Of a stretch of 26,636 bases of DNA, positions 10,941 through 20,600 are shown one piece after another. The stretch's first letter is position 1. Each line of letters starts with the position of its first letter. Made by a program: the position numbers and the translations under genes. The notes under the pieces are model-generated. The model was not told where the DNA came from. It was given only the letters and a program-made list of their open reading frames with translations, and searched no databases. The DNA comes from Multifurca ochricompacta (taxonomy: Eukaryota > Basidiomycota > Agaricomycetes > Russulales > Russulaceae): positions 1 to 26,636 of the forward strand of contig WTXG01000390.1 of assembly GCA_022496185.1 (NCBI GenBank), read 5' to 3'.

Positions 10941-11024
10941 GACCCCGACCCGGATCGAACGGATGACCTTGAGGAAATCCCAATAAAACTGGAATCTCAC
11001 GCTCTACCACTGAGCTACGGGGTC
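10941..11024 (-). tRNA. tRNA-Trp(CCA) with a 13-nt intron
   Basis: Read on the minus strand, GACCCCG pairs with CGGGGTC (acceptor). The D-arm is GCTC/GAGC with AGTGGTA in the loop, and the T-arm ATCCG/CGGGT holds TTCGATC. The anticodon loop reads TTCCAG, giving CCA (Trp). The gene is 84 nt; removing 13 nt (TTTTATTGGGATT) after position 37 leaves 71 nt. Within the intron, TGGGAT pairs with ATTCCA around the anticodon, the usual eukaryotic pre-tRNA anticodon-intron helix. The anticodon stem has one mismatch (A31-C39). No CCA tail is encoded, as is normal for nuclear genes. A TTTTT Pol III terminator follows five bases downstream (about 10932-10936). Confidence 0.9.
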
Positions 11025-11386
11025 ACACTAAAATAAATAGGGTCCATTCTCCCATGGGGGCCAGGTGTTGAGCCAGGACATGTCTTTTTTTTTCTTTTTT
11101 CAAATCAACTTTATTTGTGCTTCAAGGCCATGTCTAAATTGTGTGGCTACTACAGGGACTTAGTAACTACTGCTACTGAGGATGATCAAGGAGTGCTAGA
11201 CAGGAGGACTGCTAATGGTGTAAAACCCTGGTAGAAAACAAGTAGAAATGAGGGTGAAGGTTAGAGCAAAGAGTGTTAGATGTTATGACCCTTGCTGCAG
11301 CCTGGCCTTTTCTCCAACCAGTACAGATTGTTGCCTTTGCCCCCAGACTTCTCTGCCCTGCCATTTACCTGATTGATTATGACTTA

Positions 11387-11593
11387 CAGTGGGTCAAAAA
11401 ACCATCCCAATGTTTGCACCATTTCTAGTATTCACTCTATAGCACCTCAGCATTTAGTATGATGTGGCAGTATGTCTGAAAGCCCTGCTTCCTGGCTATC
11501 ATGTGATATTTGAATCAAAGCAATTGGCCATTATATAAGCATGTTATGATCAAATCAAATCAATCAAACATTGGGACAGTTTTTTGACCCACC
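11387..11593. mobile_element. MITE-like element with Tc1/mariner-style inverted repeats
   Basis: The left arm begins CAGTGGGTCAAAAAAC at 11387. The right arm (11565-11592) is its reverse complement over 28 bases with two mismatches, sharing GTGGGTCAAAAAAC and TCCCAATGTTTG. The left end is preceded by TA, as Tc1/mariner insertions are; the right end lacks a clean TA. The body of about 150 bp has no coding capacity, so it would be non-autonomous. Confidence 0.6.
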
Positions 11594-11633
11594 TTTTCAA
11601 TTCACTATCTACCCAATTACAATTACTACTTTA

Positions 11634-11667
11634 CAGTGCCTCACAAAACTGAGTCAATGTTTTGCAC
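11634..11667 (+). repeat. Related single terminal repeat, direct orientation
   Basis: The sequence CAGTGCCTCACAAAAC, followed by CAATGTTTTGCAC, matches the pattern of the 11387 arm (CAGTG, TCA, AAAAC, CAATGTTT, GCAC) and is also preceded by TTTA. No matching inverted copy is seen in the window, so it appears to be one end of a second, broken element. Confidence 0.4.
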
Positions 11668-12368
11668 TTTTGCACTGTTTGTTGAATATCACATCAGCCA
11701 AAACAAATATAAACAAAGTCTTGGTATACCATAAAAGGAACAAGATAAGGGCTATGTAATGCAACAAGAATTATGTAAGTCTGATCAAACCTGTGGAGCT
11801 ATGCCCATTTCAAATCAGGTGATGTGCCTGGCCTGGCTCAAAGCCAGAAGCTGGGCCAAGCCAAGACTTAAAATTTCCTGAGCAGGTGTAATTTGTAGTA
11901 AAATGGACTAATACTGGGTAATCGCTAATTGAGGGTACAGAAATACTATCACATTGAGACCAAGGTCGGAGAGGCCTTGTCGACGGCAGAACGACACACG
12001 AGGGGGAGAGTGGAGAGGGTGGAGTGAACACAGTCGCTGGTGAGCAGAAGAAACATGTCGACAATGACGATGGCATACAACTGCGGGTGGAGCGTCAATC
12101 CAACGCCGACTCAGAAATCCGGAATTGCCTGCTGGAGCCCCAAATATTCAAATTGAAGCGCTGAGCATGGGGTGCAGGCGTCAGTGGGCAGTCGATGGAC
12201 TAAGAAAGGGTGGCGGGGCAGGCGCCACGCTTTGAGTAGGGCGGGGGGGGGGAGGGGTAGTGAGGTATTAGAGGCTACATGGGTAAATTGCATGGCGGCG
12301 GCTGCAGGAGCCTTGTCAGAGACTCAGACTTTGTCTCTGTATGTACATCGTCATAATGTGCTGGGTGA

Positions 12369-14655
12369 ATAGCGCTCAGCATTCAGTCTATCGACATCGT
12401 GGACAAGCGGCCGTTCAAATGTACAGCACAGGCACATCCAAAGCCTCGCCAACCTGTGCAGATCATATCCTCACTATTTTCTTCTAACCCAAAGCTCGAA
12501 CAGAAGCCCACACCGTCTGTGCCAAAGGCGCCGAGCAAACCGAGTAACGCACCGCTCACTGATTCCTCGACTTTCACCGGGCTTGGCCTCAACCCACTCA
12601 TCACAACCCATATAACCACCAAAATGAACACTCACTTCGATACAGCGCGCATCCCTATTAGCACTATTATCACGGGACGGTTCTTCTTCCTCCTCTTTGC
12701 GAGATGCGTTCATCCAGTCACAGACGGGTTCGGGAAAGACGCTCTCATACCTCCTCCCCATTCTCCATGACCTTCTCCCCTTGAGCGCGAACTCATACAT
12801 TGACCGTTCGATCGGTACCCTCGCCATCATAATCGCCCCCACACGTGAGCTTGCCAAGCAGATATCGGACGTGCTTGACGTGCTGTTGAAGCTCCGCTTG
12901 CGTCCGCTGGATGCTGCGCCCGATGATGAGGAAAAGAACGATAGCCGGCTCACCCGGTGGTTGGTATCGGGTCTGTTGACGGGTGGAGCGACACGTGCAC
13001 ACGAAAAAGCTCGCCTTTGGAAGGGTATACCCATCCTCGTCGCGACGCCGGGCCGTCTGCTCGATCATCTTCAGAACACGTCCTCGCTTGACACCAGCAA
13101 GTACAGCTGGCTCGTGCTCGACGAAGCCGATCGGCTCATAGAGGTCCTCGGATGGGATTGGGACGTCAAGAGACACACTATTCTTTGTTCGGCGACCATG
13201 CGTGAGGATGTCCAGGTCCTGGCCGGTACAGTCCTATATGACCCCATCATCATCAAGGCGACTGAACTGGATCTACCCAAACAAGAAACGACTGGAACCA
13301 CTGAGGATGCCACCGCGTCTGCAACAGACCCAAAGTTCACACCGCCATCGCAGCTTTCGCAGAAATATATCATCGTTCCGCTCAAATCACGTTTGGTTAC
13401 CCTCGTTGCTCTGCTTCGATCCTTACTGTCTCAGTCGGGAGGTCGACGCGGCTTCAAAATCATTGTTTTCCCTAGCCGCACCGACTCGGTAGATCTCCAC
13501 TGGGATTTGCTTGGGGGGTCCACCATGGAATATGATAGCGAGAGAACCGACTCGGACGATGAGACAGCAGCGACTGTGGCGGCGGCAAGGACCACAGATA
13601 AAGTTGGCTGAATAAAGGTCCATTCACCGTTGCTTCCAGACACGTCTTTCTTCCGGCTTCACGGCTCACTTGCTCTGTCCACTCGTCTCGCCTCTCTACG
13701 TGCCTTCTCCGCCACCAACAAAACATCCGAGTTCTCCGACCGACTGGCATCCTTCTTTCTGTGTACAAGCGTGGCCGCTCGTGGACTTGACTTGCCGCGT
13801 GTACGCGCGGTCGTGCAGTACGATCTCCCGACTGAGGGTGGCACCACTGAATACGTCCATCGTGTCGGCCGCACGGCGCGCGCGGGTCGTGGTGGTCAAG
13901 CATGGGCCATCATCGCGCCAAGCGAGGAAAAATGGGTCGAATGAATGCAAGCACGAATGACCAGTGGGACGACGACGACGACGGAAGAAAGTAGCGCCGG
14001 AGCTGGCCACCAGTTCGAAGCTGTGGCTGTAGAAGAGATCTTACAGAAGGGATTTGGTGGACAGAGTAGGGAATACGAGGAACGCGAGACTGAGGTCCAG
14101 CTGGCATTTTGTCGGTGGTGTCTCCAAATGAAACAGGTACGTATGATGCCACCTCCCCCCGCCCCCCTCTCCCCTTTTTGTTGGGTACTGACTTGTTGGA
14201 AACGCAAAAAAAAAACAATTAGAACGTCGATTGCTCGCAAGGCTTTCGCTTCGCATTTGCGCGCCTATGCGACTCACCCTTCGGACGAGAAACATATTTT
14301 CCATATACGACATCTGCACCTTGGACATCTAGCCAAGTCGTTCGCCCTGCGCGAGGCGCCCAGCACTGTGAGTGGGCATGGGCATGGGAAAGGTAGGGGC
14401 GCCCCGGGAGGTGCGAAGAAGAAGAAAAGGAAGGCACTTGGGCCAAATGAAAGTCGCGGTGATGATAAGAATAATGATGATAACGATGGTGAGGATGGTG
14501 ATAAGTTAGATGCCGAACGGCGGATGCGAGCTGTTGTGCGCAGCCAGGGACGTCTTGTTAAGAAGGGGGGGTTATGGCGAGCTCAGGCACATCGGAATTC
14601 CAAATCGCGTCTGGCGATGGGCGATGCGCTGGAGAGGTTGGCTAATAGGACTTGA
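12369..14655 (+). pseudogene. Dbp7/DDX31-like DEAD-box RNA helicase, apparently disrupted
   Basis: The helicase motifs appear in order: QIISSLFSSNP and FTGLGL (N-terminal family signature), TSIQRASL (Q motif), SQTGSGKT (I), APTRELAKQI (Ia), TPGRLLDHL (Ib), DEAD (II, near 13120), SATM (III), KIIVFPSRTDSVD (IV), TSVAARGLDLP (V) and HRVGRTARAG (VI). The C-terminus has the family blocks [13 protein letters not shown] and [16 protein letters not shown], plus a Lys-rich tail. Relatives assemble the large ribosomal subunit in the nucleolus. Defects are: no ATG after an upstream stop at 12366-12368; a frame change near 12625-12640, between TKMN and TSIQR; a missing block of roughly 15 or more residues after DEADRLIE; in-frame TGA at 13609-13611 and 13942-13944; and a possible intron at 14137 whose phases do not match. 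Frame +1 is otherwise continuous from about 12640 to 14655. A real but mis-sequenced gene is the alternative. Confidence 0.8.
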
Positions 14656-15084
14656 ACATAACCACCACATACATACCATTAGTGTTTGACCACGAACACT
14701 AGGTTAACCCGCCTGACTAACATTATATCATTATCATCTGACACGTGTGATGATCATGATTCATGATTTCATAATTCATGATGTGGAGAGCTAATATGAG
14801 CTCAGGGACTTATTAATCTGAACCGAAGGATTGGTATACTATTACCACCGCGTTCAACAATGAAATGTCAATAAGAAAAACGAAAGAAAATGACGAAAGA
14901 AAATAAAAACATGAGACGAAAGCGACAGCCACCATCAGTCCACCCCGAAGCGGCCCCATAAGCCCGCGACTCCCCATTGGTCAGGGGTAGTTCGTCTCGG
15001 GGACAGTACCCAGTCAAATGGATGGTATAAGAGTGGGATTTGGGACTCGAGTTGCACAACATAAACACCATTTCCAAATCGAAC
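14656..15084. other. Intergenic region, promoter of the ABM-like gene
   Basis: AT-rich sequence with an imperfect palindromic cluster of CATGATT/AATCATG units at about 14748-14782. No open frame of merit is seen. The right end holds the TATA-like box of the next gene. Confidence 0.5.
15026..15031 (+). promoter_or_regulatory. TATA-like box of the ABM-like gene
   Basis: TATAAG lies 59 bp upstream of the ATG at 15085, in a suitable position for a short-leader fungal promoter. The call rests on motif and position only. Confidence 0.45.
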
Positions 15085-15916
15085 ATGGCAGACAAGGCGT
15101 TTGAAATCGCCTTTTGGTCCACGAGCGAAGAGTACTACAAAGACCCCTCGACTGCCGCCGCTGCTTTCAACTATGTCGTGGGCCGGAAAGGTGTTTCGAC
15201 GTACGAATCGTTTCGTTTCTTTCGATTCACACACCTTGTTAAATCCAAACTCCTATTACAGATTGTTCCACGGTACTCAGGCTGAGGAAACCAAACTTGG
15301 TCTCTTCGTGGGTTAGTTTTTTTTTTTTTAGATCCTCTTCTCACACTGAACGCCTGGGATGTGCCGTAGCTTGGGATAGTCACCAGGATTACCAGAAATT
15401 TGTCGTCAACGATTATGTGGAGCACGCCAAGCTACGAGAGTTGCTCGCTCCGACACGGAGTGGAACCCCGGTCGAGAAAGTTCACGGGACGTTCACTACG
15501 GACCCCTATCCCGCCTTTCAGGCTCCAGTGACGGAGTTCGCATTCGTCAAGGTCAAATCGGATGCCGACGTGGAAAAAGTTGAGGCGTCATTGAACAACG
15601 TAGTCGCTCTTGCTGGTGACCCGACATTGCCCTTGCTCGCAGCCGCGACAGGTTCGCTTATCGACCAACCGACTACGCTTCTGTTGGCTGTCGGTTGGAG
15701 TAGTATTGAGGTATGACTTGTTCGAGACGCGTTGACCGATATTTCCCTGAACCCGGTTTTCTCGTTTTTTCCCCTCAGGCTCATAAAGAGGCAATAAAAG
15801 GTGGAGGGGCCCTCGACAGTATCCTCCATCTGGTCACCTTGCAAGTATACCACTTCTACCTCAACCAGGTCAAGCGCGAAGGTGAAGGAATTGCTGATAA
15901 TCGGTCCACCTTGTAA
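15085..15916 (+). CDS. ABM-like (dimeric alpha/beta barrel) domain protein
   Basis: Four exons, 15085-15200, 15262-15311, 15370-15710 and 15779-15916, splice in consistent phase (2, 1, 0) to about 214 residues ending in TAA. The first ATG (MADKAFEIAFW) is 59 bp after a TATA-like box. Exon 3 starts with AWDSHQDYQKFV, typical of fungal antibiotic-biosynthesis-monooxygenase-like proteins, in which one half ends in a W-x-S/D-x-x-x-H strand-loop and a second half repeats it. Here that second half is FAFVKVKSDADVEKV followed by AVGWSSIEAHKEAIK. Two ferredoxin-like repeats in one chain are therefore likely. There is no signal peptide or membrane segment, so a soluble cytosolic protein is expected. 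The reaction is not known; such domains are often uncharacterised stress or secondary-metabolism proteins. The fold assignment is by pattern and is moderate. Confidence 0.72.
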
Positions 15917-16807
15917 ATTACATTCCCAGTTTGTCTGGCTGGCTTGGCTTGTGTTGGCCTCGATTATTTGAGCGTTTGAGCACAATTGTAAAGTATTCTC
16001 ATATCCGTGTCCGGAGTTATGTAATTGATGCTTATGTAATACCTACATGTTATCGCCGCCATTTCATCCCAACAAATGCCACCTTCCAACAGTACATAGT
16101 AGCCGACATCGTTCAACGTCCAACAAAAAGTCCGCTAAACACGCGTTGATTCCTCCGAGTCCTATCCACATGCAACAAGCACCAGAGAGTCACCACAGCC
16201 CCTCCACTGCACAAGGTGGTAGTCGTACTACTCCCGCCATCCGGGGGTGACTCTCCGGTACCGATCTTGCCACTATGGGTGAAGTCCTGGTCCTTGGGAG
16301 CCCGGAGCAAGCAAGCAACGACCCCCGTTGCTTTCTCCAGTGTCTGGATTCGGGCGCCTCGTGTTTCACTGGCTTGGCCTTTCTAGGGACCCTTCTGGCC
16401 GTACCTGCGTACCTTCCCCTGAACCTCTGTGCACTGAACGACACAAGCAAGCTCTGTGGGCACTCATGCAGTGCATACAACATACAATAACGACTGACAC
16501 CGCTCTATTAGAACGACTGCATTCTGTGGTGGCAAGAGTTTTAGGTCATTCCTGAGTTTGTTCAAAAGAAGCACTCAGCGCCACTACCCTTTTGTGTTTC
16601 TCTGGAGGTCCAACTGGGGATGTAGAAATCCTAGTCAAGTCACAATGAACTCGTTTTTTATTTTTTATTTTTTATTTCTTGGTTTATCGGATGGTGATGG
16701 ATAGCGGCGGTGTGTTTTTCTAAGCGAGATGAAGCACAGCCGATCGGTCGTCGCTGCGTCGCATCAGAACCTATCGACATAGTTTGGAATTGTTGATGGG
16801 TAGATCT
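15917..16807. other. Intergenic region with one unassigned ORF and a short T-rich repeat
   Basis: It contains the 3' flank of the ABM-like gene, an unassigned plus-strand open frame (16283-16555), and a 7-bp TTTTTTA tandem repeat (about 16654-16677). Nothing else can be named. Confidence 0.45.
16283..16555 (+). other. Unassigned open frame, possible terminal exon
   Basis: I do not recognise this frame. It is open for about 91 codons and ends in TGA at 16553-16555. The C-terminal half (ERHKQALWALMQCIQ, then LLERLHSVVARVLGH) looks helical and protein-like, unlike the proline-rich N-terminal part. A tctccag at 16334-16340 could be a splice acceptor, making this the last exon of a lost or unannotated gene. 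No upstream exons could be linked. The opposite strand is also open here. Confidence 0.25.
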
Positions 16808-17035
16808 TGTGGAAACACAGCCTGAGGTAGCAAGGTAAATCTGGTCAAACAACTATGTTGTAAAATACAGAAATGTTGTCCTTAAATACTGTAAGGAGTG
16901 TGCTGTGCTGTGAGCATAAGGATTGTACTTAATCATAGGTAATCATAACAAACAAGTGTAAGTATCATCTTGCACTGCCAACACTGGTCACCTCTGATCC
17001 AGTCTGGCCTACTCTAATCCATTACCAGCTCAACA
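16808..17035 (-). mobile_element. Truncated family-B LTR
   Basis: Read on the minus strand it starts TGTTGAGCTGGTAA and ends TTTCCACA, exactly the two ends of the 410-bp LTR at 24340-24749, and it shares blocks such as CTTAAATACTGTAA and AGTGTGCTGTGCT with it. It is only 228 bp, so about 180 bp of the interior (the part holding the TTGACCATTCACAAC repeats) are absent. Flanking five-base sequences (GATCT left, ATTTC right) do not match, so no target duplication survives. Its outer edge abuts an MFS transporter exon. Confidence 0.8.
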
Positions 17036-17281
17036 ATTTCTACTGTGGCACTGAACAAGCAGTTGCTTGGCACCACAAATGGACTCACCCAAACAGTTGT
17101 CTCAATCCAGCATACTGTGGGACTGGCCATCACAGCATCACTATTTGCCTTCTCATCAGAGAACAACGTCCTGGGAGGGAACTTTGTTTATGTGGTGTTG
17201 CCTTTTCTCATATACCTTGGGTTACATGTAGCCCTACAGCTTCCGAAGGAGACCTGGAATCATAACGACAAGGGCAAGTAA
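17036..17281 (+). pseudogene. C-terminal fragment of an MFS multidrug-type transporter
   Basis: The reading frame begins at the very base after the LTR (ISTVALNKQLLG) and continues about 81 residues to TAA at 17279-17281. It has the features of the last two membrane helices of drug:H+ MFS proteins: LGTTNGLTQTV, then GLAITASLFAFS, LLGG-like VLGGNF, and a final hydrophobic helix YVVLPFLIYLGLHVAL followed by a charged tail. No upstream exons are found left of the LTR, so the gene is cut at the insertion and cannot make a transporter. The surviving exon is intact, suggesting the loss is not very old. Confidence 0.75.
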
Positions 17282-17620
17282 CGAAACAGGACTCGTGTAA
17301 TAAAAACACGTCTGTCGAGAACAACAGCTTAAAAGAAAGATATATGGGATTTGACAGCATGCACTATGGATCCATCCTTACTCACGGGTCATTTGTGACG
17401 TTAAGGGCTGTTTCGAGTTTGAAGATCCATGATGGGTACCAACCATGAACCCCAGTCACCACGTGCTATTTGGCCGCCACTGGTTTCGCCTTCACCCACA
17501 CACCCACGTGCAGCCCCATTTTCCGCACAATTCTCAACCCTACCCGGCTAGATGAATGCACACGCGGCATCTGGATTATCCGATAAACGTATAAATACCA
17601 CTAATCAAGACACTTTTTGA
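17282..17620. other. Intergenic region
   Basis: No gene or repeat is identified. It contains CACCCACACACCCACGTG-type direct repeats around 17490-17512. It is the 3' flank of both the MFS fragment and the minus-strand GTPase remnant. Confidence 0.4.
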
Positions 17621-20600
17621 ACTCACATGTGATCTCCAGCATGGTCTGCACTGAAAATCCCTAACAGGTTAACGAACTCGGTCACAAACTTGAACAAACC
17701 CACGGTTCATCACAAGGTTTTGGTCTGAGTACACTCCGTTTGCAGTACGTACACCTATGGATGCATTTATGGTTCGTCAAGCAATTGTGGCTGCCTTCAT
17801 GCGAACGGCTTAGTATGCAATATAGGCTACATGAACCGCACTGCGACCGACAAAGTTGGACGCTGCCTCGGAGATCTATGACAGAGCTGTCAACCGTTCG
17901 GCGTAGCAGTTCGACACTCGCGCAACCAGATTTGAATCGTTGCGTGTTTGACTGCACCCACTTATCGACGTGGACTATACGCAGATCAGAGAGATGAGTC
18001 AAATACTGGGCGAGGTCAGAAGACCATTCGGAGTCGTCGACGTGTTGCCTAGTATTTATACGGTCCCAGATTCACGGAGAATTGTGAGGCGGAGTTCACG
18101 CTCTAACAGTGAGACACCTGGTCCTGGAAGCAAGAACCGTGCACTTGTATCCTCTGCTTGAATGACTTGGTCCGTATCGAAATCCTAAGGACTTCAGTTT
18201 GACGCAGGCTTACGATGACTGGATGCTCACCTTTAAGGCTCCAGCTCCGGGATGATCTCTGCGAAACCGGTCTCCAAAGCGTTAGGCAAGATTTCAAGGA
18301 GGGCGTTCGCGCGATGTGAGGCCATGGTTTCTGAAGCAGAAATATAGGAGAGGACAACTGTTAAAGGAACGCGAACTAACCTGAAATGGGTCCCCAGTCG
18401 TTTGCCTATCGGGTGCATCACACTGCTAATCAGCAATTGACCCCCACCCGATACGAGTTAAACAGACCGTCAGCTTAGCCATCAATATCTCAACGTGTAC
18501 AAGAATTCGCCAGCAGTATGATGTACTATCGGCTGCTGGCCAAGCATCTTTTTGACCGTACGAAACAATCTGTAGAATTCTCTCGACTCTATTAGTGGCC
18601 ACGGGATAATTTTCGAATTTCCGGCATGGAGGCGAGTAACAAAATTCGAATATTGCTCTTCCTTGACTATTTTCTGGAATTTGTGTGAGAATCTAGACGT
18701 CATGAGTGGATGGGAGGAGCACGTGCAGTGTAGAAGACTCACTCCTTTGTAATATCAGCTTTATCAGAGGCAATGACATCCTATGTATCAAGCGAGAAAA
18801 GAATAAGTTGAGTGACACATGGAAGATATGGCTTGTCAACCTTAATAATGACACAAGTGTGGACTGGAAGAGTGACGGATTGAATGCAGGATCCAAAATA
18901 GACGAACTTGACTGTAAGGACTGAAAGACAGCGAGACTGTTAGAATCTTCGCCCAGAGAAAAGTTGTTGCGGAATAGGACCTGAAAGGAGAGTGATTTAT
19001 ACTAAAAGACGGAGGCTCAGGACTTGGGACATTGACCCACGAGGTTAGAAATAGCAGTACTAAGAGAACAAGAAGCGCGTTCTCCTGAGCTGAACGCCGA
19101 AGGCTGCTTACGCCTGTAGATCAGATTGTCCTTGGTATTCGGGGATATGTAACATCGGACAATCGATACTTTACCTTCGAAATCCAGTGCCACTATGAGC
19201 GCGTCATCACTAGGACAAACAGACATCCAGACACCATCTGGACAGGTCAACTTTCTAATCTCGAATAGGGAACAGGAATAGGCACGGGAACCAACCTGAG
19301 GCCCCATCGTACTCGGCCCAAAACAAGTGTCCACAAGGTGATTCAGGGCAAAGCTTTTCCCGACCGATTGCTCTCCTAAAGATGATATAACCTTTACAGG
19401 CTATAGTTAGGCAGCATAGTTAGGAACACTTCAGAGAGGATAAAAGTAAGACGAGCTTCACTTTGATGCCCAATAACACCGGAAAATCAACTCGTACCAT
19501 CCAAACGACACAGTTCCACGATTCTGTTGACTTCAGCGCCCAGCAAAGATGCCTGCAGTTGTGCTGAAAGACGCCGTCCTTAAGCGGGACAAATCTGTTC
19601 TCATGAGCAATTGCGATTTGGATGGGGACAATGCATAGCAAATTCGCCAACCATTCCCCAGCTCGGAAACGGGAGACCACCAGTCTGAATTGGTGGACAG
19701 GAACTGGTGCGCAAAAGAGGGGAAGGTCCTTGCGGACACAGCGGTACCACTGAGTTCATCGCCAGTTGGCTTGCGTGAAGTCTTTTCGAAGGTACTAACA
19801 ATATGGAAAAATACGACGAAAAGGGACGCCGATCATCGTTAGTTACGAAAATCAGTGCCTTCTTCTGCCGTTCGCTACGAGATGTTACTGCACAACGTTT
19901 CACTGCTGGCAGCACGGGAAACCGTGTCCAGACATCAACGTGGCAGTCAATCAGACAGTTGTGAGCAGCTTGGTAGATGACGCTTGGGACCTTTGTTCTT
20001 GAAAAGTGAACTCCGTGGCTTCACATTTGATATCCAGGATAAGAGATCGACAACACCGCGACTTCAGGTCAAATCCAATCAGATGGATCGTGTTCCGGTT
20101 CACAGTAGACGTCAGAAGCGCGCCCCGAGGTCAACAGGGAAATCATCGGGCGTGATAGGAATCCCATCAGTGGCTCCAAAAGTAGACCAATGATATGCCC
20201 TCATGCTAGACACTCCATCTTCTTGAACAACTAGCACGCACGACCCATCTGGAGAAGAGTAGATCGCATGTGGTATCTGCGGGAGTTGTAATGAAGCAGG
20301 TCTACAAACACCGGTCAGAAAGAAGATGAAAACGAAAACAAGAGAATCGGATATACTTGGGCAGCAGCATGGTCAACGAAATATTCTCGCCTGAGCATCC
20401 GAGTCAACGAATAGTATCTCTCGCTACCATGAACGAAGCATGCGTGAATGATAGATGCACCAGGGGTATAGAATGGAGCAAGGTCGATCCCGGGCCCCAT
20501 TCCGCGCAAGGACTTGAACTCTTCATCGAAGATGAAGATGTGCAGTTGCATCTGCCAAATCCTTTAACCCATATAACTACACCGAGGCAGTGTAGGGCGT

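Larger units (their letters stand above)
11025..12368. other. Repeat-rich intergenic region
   Basis: No gene is supported. It contains the inverted-repeat element at 11387-11593, a related single terminal repeat at about 11634-11667, and the GC-rich stretch 12170-12300 just before the helicase locus, which may hold its eroded 5' exons. The plus-strand open frame 12172-12372 (GSRWTKKGWRGRRHALS) is Arg/Gly-rich and could be such a remnant, but this is not demonstrable. Confidence 0.45.

Noticed and set aside
12697..13611. A complete short helicase starting at TTG 12697
   Set aside because: The frame merely continues an upstream helicase reading (TSIQRASLLALLS) and stops before motifs V and VI, so it is a part of the disrupted gene.
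13609..13944. In-frame TGA codons read as selenocysteine or by stop-codon reassignment
   Set aside because: Neighbouring genes use TGA as a normal stop (the transporter ends in TGA at 6091-6093), and no recoding structure is evident. The locus also carries a frameshift and a deletion, so a pseudogene is simpler.
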